Assembly (NCBI GenBank): GCA_019677205.1 | Contig: JAAMXY010000081.1 | Coordinates: forward strand, 1-34,338 | Source of the DNA: Pinguiococcus pyrenoidosus | Lineage: Eukaryota; Sar; Pinguiophyceae; Pinguiochrysidales; Pinguiochrysidaceae | Length of the DNA: 34,338 bases | Direction: 5' to 3' | Shown: positions 28,643-34,338 of the stretch, piece by piece | Numbering within the stretch: the stretch's first letter is position 1 | Layout: the number at the start of each line of letters is the position of its first letter | Made by a program: the position numbers and the translations under genes | Notes under the pieces: generated by a model | The model's database searches: none | Seen by the model: only the letters and a program-made list of their open reading frames with translations | What the model was told of the DNA's origin: nothing

Positions 28643-28837
28643 CCTGGGGACCTAAGACAAAGCGAGGAAGCGAGACGGAGAAGCTTCAGCGCTTGCTCCC
28701 AGGCCGGACTGCACCAAAGCTGCACTTGAACCTTGCTGCAAGGTTCTCCACTCGGAGGTCCGAGCAGAAGCGGGTGCGAGATGAACACTAGGAGGACGCA
28801 CCTGGGAGACAGCAGCGCACTCGACGTCGGACAGGTG

Positions 28838-28845
28838 GCGGGAAA
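28838..28845. promoter_or_regulatory. E2F-like octamer GCGGGAAA
   Basis: Matches TTTSSCGC on the minus strand, 196 bp upstream of the EF-P start, with a lone CCAAT about 100 bp further out. Weaker than the other promoters because CCAAT boxes are not clustered. Confidence 0.3.
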
Positions 28846-29398
28846 AAGCGCAGAGCTTCAAAATTGGAACTTGCATTATTTATTATTGAAATTTATCTGG
28901 TAAATATTTTTTATATGGATATAAATATTCTAAACGTTTTCCAATATTTCTTTTGTTCATCTATTTGACCTATGGTATTTAGGATATATCGGGAAAATAC
29001 TTTCTCTAGAGTAAAAAGTACGACGGCCAAGTTGCAGCTTCTGCCCAGTTCGCGCCAACTTCTTTGCCGAATCGCCTTCGATTTCCCGTGGCTACGCGGC
29101 GTGCGGCGGCTCCGTTGCGTCTTGTCTCGCTCCCCGAGCAATGCCTTGACGGCTGTGGTACGTTGCGCAGGCGCCTTCGGTGGGAAGCGAAGACCGCAGG
29201 AAGATCTTCCGCTCCTTCGACAGCCGTGGAGAACTCGGACTGGAAGGGGCTCGTACCGGAGTAGTGGAGTCTGCAGAGCACTCGCGGCGTCATAACTTTG
29301 AAGAACGGCAGGGCCAAAGGTTGTTGAGATGTCAACTACTTCGTGAATGCCAGAAGCGTGGAGGTTCAACCAGCAGAACAGATGGAATGCCGATGCTT

Positions 29399-29402
29399 TG
29401 CT

Positions 29403-29440
<38 letters not shown>

Positions 29441-29444
29441 GAAA
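29399..29444. repeat. GTC trinucleotide microsatellite
   Basis: About fourteen GTC/CGT triplets 80 bp upstream of the threonine aldolase start. Confidence 0.9.
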
Positions 29445-29525
29445 GCGCTGCAGTCACTGACCACTTTATGTTGGCGCCTTCTCCTAGGAGCGTCGAATTC
29501 TTGGCAAGCCTACAACGACACAGGC

Positions 29526-32349
29526 ATGCGGCGAGTCCACTTGGTGGCCACGCTGGCCTTCCTGCCCAGTCTCCAGGTGGACTTCGGCGCAGCTCTCGCC
29601 CTCAGCTTCGGAGCAAGGCGCGCTCCGGCGAGCAAAGCACCGAGGGTTCCCTCCAGAGACGCCGTGGTGCTGCGCGCAGCGGATTCCGACTACCCTTTCG
29701 AGGATGAGCCGGTCAACAGCGCAGACCGGCGAGAACGAGGCCTGTCGCGCTTCTTCCGATCAACCCGGGTGGCCGACTTCCGCTCGGACACGGTGACCAA
29801 GCCGACGTTCGCAATGCGAAGGTACAGTTTCGTGGAACTGGATGGCCGGCTGCTCTCCTGCTGAATCTGTCGACGGTGCAGGGCGATGTTTCGAGCGGAC
29901 GTGGGGGATGATGTCTGGGGAGACGATCCCACGGTAAAGCGATTGGAGCGCGAGGCTGCGGACATGTTCATGAAGGACGCCGCGCTCTTCACGCCGTCTG
30001 GGACAATGGCTAACCTCATTGCGGTGCTTTCGTGGTGCAACCGCGGAGACGAGTTCGTCTGTGGGGACCGGAGCCACATCTTCGTCTACGAGCAGGCCTC
30101 CTGTGCTCAGTTCGGTGGCGTGTCGCCACGAACGGTGCCGAACGAGCCGGACGGCACGTTGGCCATCGAGAGCCTAAAAGCTGCGATCCGACCGCAGGAT
30201 CCCTTGAACCATTTCCCGCACACACGCTTGGTCTGCCTCGAGAACACGCACAACATGTGTGGCGGTAAAGTTCTGTCACCGCAGTACATCTCGTCCGTGC
30301 GTCGTCTTATTGACGGCGCCAACGAGCCGAGGCCAAAGCTTCATCTCGATGGCGCGCGAATTTTCAACGCGGCGACCAGCCTCGGCGTAGACGTTGGCAC
30401 TCTCTGCGCCCCGGTGGATAGCGTGAGCGTGTGTTTGAGTAAAGGCCTGGGCGCGCCCGCTGGCTCGCTGCTCATCGGTCCGGAAGCTTTCATACGGCGG
30501 GCGCGGCGGATCAGGAAGGCGCTCGGAGGAGGCATGCGGCAAGTGGGAGTCCTAGCAGCTCCGGGGTACATTGCTCTGACGCGGGGCCCGAGGCGGCTCA
30601 AAGAAGATCACGATCTGGCCAAGGTAGCGTGCGGCGGACCAAGCCCCTTCCGCAGCAGCTTCATGTCTAACGTGCTTCGATCAGATTCTTCACGATGGCG
30701 TGAAGAATTTCAACGGGCTTTGGGCGTCGATGCCGGACTCCAACATCGTAATGTTTCACATCGGCTATCTCGAGGCTGATGACGAGGCGCATGATGAACA
30801 GCGAGCGCCCCTTCCCGACGCCTATGAGGTGGTCGACAAGTTGAAGGCGGAAGATGTGCTGGTGGCGGCGATTGATGGGGAGACCATTCGAGCTGTGACG
30901 CACGGAGACGTGACGCCCAGCGACGCCCTGCTTCTGCTGAACGGCTTTCGCAACATCTTCGGAACGACGTCTTCCCTTCCATCAATCGTGGACGAGATTG
31001 CAGAGATCACGGAGATCGAGGCGCCGGAAGCATTCTTTGGGACGTCTACTCCAGCGTCGTCCCCTGCAGAAGCGGTCGAGGCTGTCCCATCCACTTCAGC
31101 GTCTTCTACTGAGAAGGAGCGCCGACAACGTGTCACGAAGGTGCAGCCCAATCCCGACAAGGTCCCGGAGGCGTACGAGGATGTGGTCTTGCATGGCATT
31201 GGCTGCTCTTCGGATGGATTCATCTCCTTGCTGCTTCATGAGAGCACTGGGCGCCTGCTGAGAATGAAGGTGTGATCTAAAGAGAGCCTCACCATACTCA
31301 CCATTCGATAAGCTTGCCCTTGTTTCTTGTGTCAACAGGTGACGCCTCCGGACCCCATGACGATTGGTCTGGACGTTAGCGAGCCCGAGTCGGAGCACGC
31401 GATCACGCTTTTGCAGCTAGTTCAGGGCATGGATCTCGGCGGAAGCATCTTCCCCCCAAACGCGCTGCAGAACTGCTTTGAGACGGCCGGTCTCAGTGTG
31501 AGTCCGTCTGCCTTCTACTCGTCTGCGACGGCTCCCCCCAGCGCCAGTTCGTCCAGTGGCATGCCGGCAAGCTCTGTAGCAAGATTGAACATTATCATCG
31601 AGGAGTACGATCCGCAGATCGGTGTTCTGAATGGCATGTTGGCCTTGCCTTCGCCCACGCTGGTGAGTGAGCCTGCCGCGGAGAGTCCCAGCGAGCAGGC
31701 GCCAGAAAGTGCTTCGAAGCCAGAGGACTCCGTCGCAGACGAAGCCGCTGACGATGCGAAGAGGAACGCCGACGCGGCATCTGCACCCAGTACGGCGGAG
31801 AACCTGCTGGAGTTGCAGATCCAAACCGATTTGAACGCTGGACTGGACCAGAACAGAACGGCGGTGCTGCTGATCGACCCGCTGAAGGAGCGGGGCAAAG
31901 ATGCGGCAGAAACGGAAGGCGAAGCCGCGCCGGCGTCGGAGCAATCGAGCGGCGCCGCGAGTGAGACCACCGGGATCTCCATAACCTCGGAGTTTCTCAT
32001 TGCCGCCTTGACCTTGCGGCACGACGCGAGAATCCGTGTCCATCGACGCGTCTTGGGCCTGCCGTATCCGAAGATGAGCACGTCTAAAGAAGCGACAGAA
32101 GGCGGCACGGAGAATCGTGCCGAAGACGGCAAATCGCCTGCCACTTCCGAGGCGGAGTGGGTGCCGGACTCGCTGCAGCAGAGACTTGATGCAGGGGCAG
32201 TTCTCACCTTGACGGATGTTGAGCAGCTCTTCCCGGAGCTGGTGCTTGTCAGCGATTTTGCTGAGATCCGGGATCGTCGAGCTGCTGCGGAGTCGCAAGC
32301 AAACGCACGTACGAGGCGCGAAGACGAGGAGGAAATCGACGACGAGTAG
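29526..32349 (+). CDS. L-threonine aldolase fused to a BFN/DUF151-like domain
   Basis: Predicted 877 aa from exons 29526-29821, 29882-30623, 30685-31269 and 31339-32349. Residues 1-35 are a signal peptide-like start (LVATLAFLPS, then LALSFGARRAP), suggesting plastid or secretory routing. Residues about 83-425 are a PLP threonine aldolase: DFRSDTVTKPT, VGDDVWGDDPTV, FTPSGTMANLIA, ENTHNMCGGKV, HLDGARIFNA (Asp255) and the Schiff-base lysine block SVCLSKGLGAPAGS (Lys286). It would cleave threonine to glycine and acetaldehyde. After a Ser/Glu linker, residues about 508-745 resemble a bifunctional-nuclease (DUF151) fold: VVLHGIGCSSDGFISLLLHE, SEHAITLLQLVQGM, ARLNIIIEEYDPQIGVL and SEFLIAALTLRHDARIRVHR, interrupted by an acidic Ser-rich insert. 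Exon 3 spans both parts, which argues against two genes. The highly acidic tail ends EEEIDDE. Confidence 0.85.
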
Positions 32350-32447
32350 GGTCGGTCGCGGAGATTGCAGGATTTGACAGGATAAGCCATGTGCATTGGC
32401 TGCAAGGGGATAGCGCATCGAATCAATTCGACCGTGGAGTTGCATTC
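32350..32447. other. 98-bp convergent spacer
   Basis: This separates the stop codons of the aldolase fusion gene (+) and the unknown gene (-), the tightest convergent pair in the window. No hairpin or repeat is evident. Confidence 0.6.
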
Positions 32448-34338
32448 TTAACGATACCGAGGTTCTCGCAGTACTTCTTTTCTCGCCTCTCTTGAAAGGT
32501 TCTCAAACGGATGCCGGCTTTTCTTGGGTATTTTCCTCCGGATTGGTCGCGTCGTTCCTCTTATTGGGGACATCGTCCTCTCCATCGCTTCGGCTCCTTC
32601 GATTGCCTCCTGCCGGTGTCTCTTGTCAGCCAAAGGGACGCGAGCTGAAAGAGGACGAAGGGCTCACCTTGACATTCGCTTTTGCTGCGCTGCTGAGCTC
32701 GGTCTCGCACGTGAGCGTGTCAGCATCCAGGATACAGCCCAGCGTAAACTGGATCACACGGCCTCGTCCCCTGTACACCTCCTCCTGCAAGGTGGCCGGA
32801 AATGTCTTTTCTGCAGTGGCGTCCGTGTTCGCGTTGTTCTTCACTTGCAGCGTATCCAGGACAACATGCGGAGGACGAACGATTGCTGGCGGGACCTTGG
32901 GATGGTTCCCTCCCTTCTCCCGGCCGATGACGTCCCTTGGCGAGAGGAACTTTTCAAACGACTGCGATGCCTTCGTTCCATCCTCCATGTTTCGTGATCG
33001 ATCCAGCTCCCGAAGGAAATGCAAGGCATCCTCAGGCAGCGACGGGACTTGAAAGCGCCTCGGCGCCTCGCTGTCTTTGAGAAGCTTCAGCGGATGGATT
33101 CGCTGCTGCTTCAGCGTTTCTGGCCCTTTCCACGACCCCCAACGATCAATCTCTGTCCACGCCGTCTGCAGTCCCTTTGAGAAGCGCTCCATGATGTGCG
33201 GAGGCGCAAAGGCTGTCGCACTCAGCTTCCCCTGAGCAGCTTCCGGCGCGGCCTCCGCTTCTTCTTCTTCAGAGCTGTCGGGAAAGATGTAGAAGTGCGG
33301 TATCCACTCCAAGCGGCAGACACGCACTTGCTGAAGCTTGGATCTCTGTAATCCGACGTTTATGATCTCCATCAGCAGTTGCGAGCAGGTGAGAGGACCC
33401 AGCCACTCCGGCTCCTGACACAGCAGGAACCATCGACCTCCCACGGTTGGCTCCCAGAGAGGCATGGCCACCGAGTCCCTCCATTCGGACAGGTCGTAGA
33501 GATTGTCCGAAGAGACTTCGGGGGGCTGCAGCTGAGACAATTGGGAATCGTCAATCCTATCGATCCCGGTCAGCTCCATTGGGCTTTTGAGCATGTCGCA
33601 TATGATGTCGATTGGATCAGCGGGAGAAGATGGTGATCGCATCCTTGAATCCGCCACTCCGCCAGTCGCCTCTTCCTCCACTCCCACCTCCACCCCCATA
33701 TTCAGCCCTTCCCCTACTTCCGCTCCCTTTGCGGTCCCTTCCGGCGGTGACTTCCGCATGCTCGACAAGTCCGAGCCACCATTGCCTAGTTGGCGCGACG
33801 ACTCAGGATTTGCCTCCACGTCCTCGCTGGTCTCAGAGGAAGAGAGAGTGAGCAACGCAAACACCTGTAGCATTGGCTCCCTCTCTGTGCTGATTCGCCC
33901 GTCAAGGAACTCTGCTGCATCCCCGAGGGAGACGGGATCAAGCTGCTCCACGTCGGAAAAGACGTCCACCAGCATCCCCGCCGCTGTCTCCAGCAACGCC
34001 GTCGACGACTCGGGCTCGTGTGCAGGCCGCTCCGGAGCTGGTGGTACGACCGCCGGCGTCTCTTGCGAGACGGCAGCGATCTCCACCGGAGCCACGCGAC
34101 GGGGAGGCCCCGACGGGCAAGGGGGGCCGGTCGTCGGGTTCGAGGGCTCCTGCAACGAAAGCCCCGGGGTCGCTGTTCCAGATTCCGGTGCTGCTGGTCG
34201 TCGCCCCTCCCAATGCTGCGCAGCACTCTGCTCGCCAGCTTCCAAAATTTCTCTGCACACATGTGTCTTTGGCATGGCCTCGCTCCAGGCTTTGAGCATC
34301 GCAGGAACGCCCTCAGCGTCCTCGAGCTCGCAACAGTC
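32448..34338 (-). CDS. Unknown protein with a Trp-rich block (5'-partial)
   Basis: The frame is open to the right edge, so the 5' end lies outside. Two exons are visible, 34338-32668 and 32609-32448; the intron of 58 nt begins with a strong AAG/GTGAGC donor and is phase 0. If the intron is not used, the protein ends about 15 residues later at a stop near 32626. The visible 610 residues begin with a Pro/Ser/Glu-rich, probably disordered half. A folded-looking segment at about residues 290-355 follows (WRDSVAMPLWEP, GRWFLLCQEPEWLGPLT, WIPHFYIFP), with aromatic spacing faintly like a GYF-type adaptor. Next come an acidic SSEEEEAEAAP linker and a helical region (FLRELDRSRN, then SFEKFLSPRD). The last exon is very basic (RPIRRKIPKKSRH), possibly nuclear. 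I do not recognise a family. Confidence 0.55.

Larger units (their letters stand above)
28643..29525. other. Shared upstream region of EF-P and the threonine aldolase fusion gene
   Basis: 883 bp. GCGGGAAA (reverse of TTTCCCGC) at 28838-28845, one CCAAT at 28941, a strongly AT-rich block at about 28866-28990 and a GTC microsatellite at 29399-29444. Frames here are spurious. Confidence 0.55.

Noticed and set aside
31417-32445. Two long minus-strand frames opposite the last exon of the aldolase fusion gene
   Set aside because: Low-complexity Arg/Ser translations; the plus strand continues the spliced aldolase gene in frame.
1-34338. tRNA, rRNA or small nuclear RNA genes
   Set aside because: I looked for T-loop-like GGTTCGAATCC patterns and other landmarks on both strands and found none convincing; a covariance-model scan would be decisive.
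1-34338. Transposon or viral insertion
   Set aside because: No reverse transcriptase, transposase, integrase or long terminal repeats were recognised; the repeats are all short tandem arrays.

Overview
The window is nuclear DNA of a eukaryotic alga. Coding sequence is GC-rich and broken by many short GT-AG introns; I place 45, mostly 56-120 nt and the longest 174 nt. Intergenic stretches are AT-richer and carry microsatellites. Plastid genes are present (Mg-protoporphyrin IX methyltransferase, YlmG/YGGT, plastid-type EF-P). Several of their products begin with a signal peptide followed by a Phe-containing 'AF' or 'ASAFAP'-like cleavage motif, the hallmark of plastids of red secondary origin. 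That points to a cryptophyte, haptophyte or photosynthetic stramenopile. A cryptophyte is my leading guess, but the sequence alone does not settle it.

Layout, left to right: a partial YlmG/YGGT gene (+, 1-393); a duplicated-domain GT32-like glycosyltransferase (-, 810-2499); a gene of the family often auto-named 3-methyladenine DNA glycosylase (+, 2789-4180); an intronless WW/SH3-like repeat protein (+, 5096-7357); O-acetylhomoserine sulfhydrylase (-, 7552-9564); a membrane-anchored GH94-like phosphorylase (+, 10263-14284); FadH-type 2,4-dienoyl-CoA reductase (+, 15145-17951); a predicted thylakoid-lumen protein (-, 18116-18902); a phosphoribosylanthranilate-isomerase-like TIM-barrel protein (+, 19031-20395); Mg-protoporphyrin IX methyltransferase (-, 20583-21588); an RTN4IP1-like quinone oxidoreductase (+, 22111-24107); an intronless F-box-like/cyclin protein (-, 24261-26123); plastid EF-P (-, 27737-28642); a threonine aldolase fused to a BFN/DUF151-like domain (+, 29526-32349); and a partial unknown gene (-, 32448 to the right edge).

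The genes are compact and largely alternate in direction. Six convergent pairs end 98-416 bp apart, and divergent pairs share short upstream regions. Five gene 5' regions combine repeated CCAAT/ATTGG boxes with a TTTSSCGC (E2F-like) octamer, suggesting a shared cell-cycle-type promoter module. There is no operon logic. The functional themes are plastid maintenance and chlorophyll synthesis, sulfur and amino-acid metabolism, fatty-acid and quinone redox chemistry, and cell-cycle control.

The most unusual items are the threonine aldolase-BFN-like fusion, the glycosyltransferase whose first domain copy has lost its DXD, the cyclin-F-like architecture, and the CCAAT plus E2F-like promoter module. 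All exon boundaries are my own calls from splice signals, frame continuity and family similarity; none has transcript support here.
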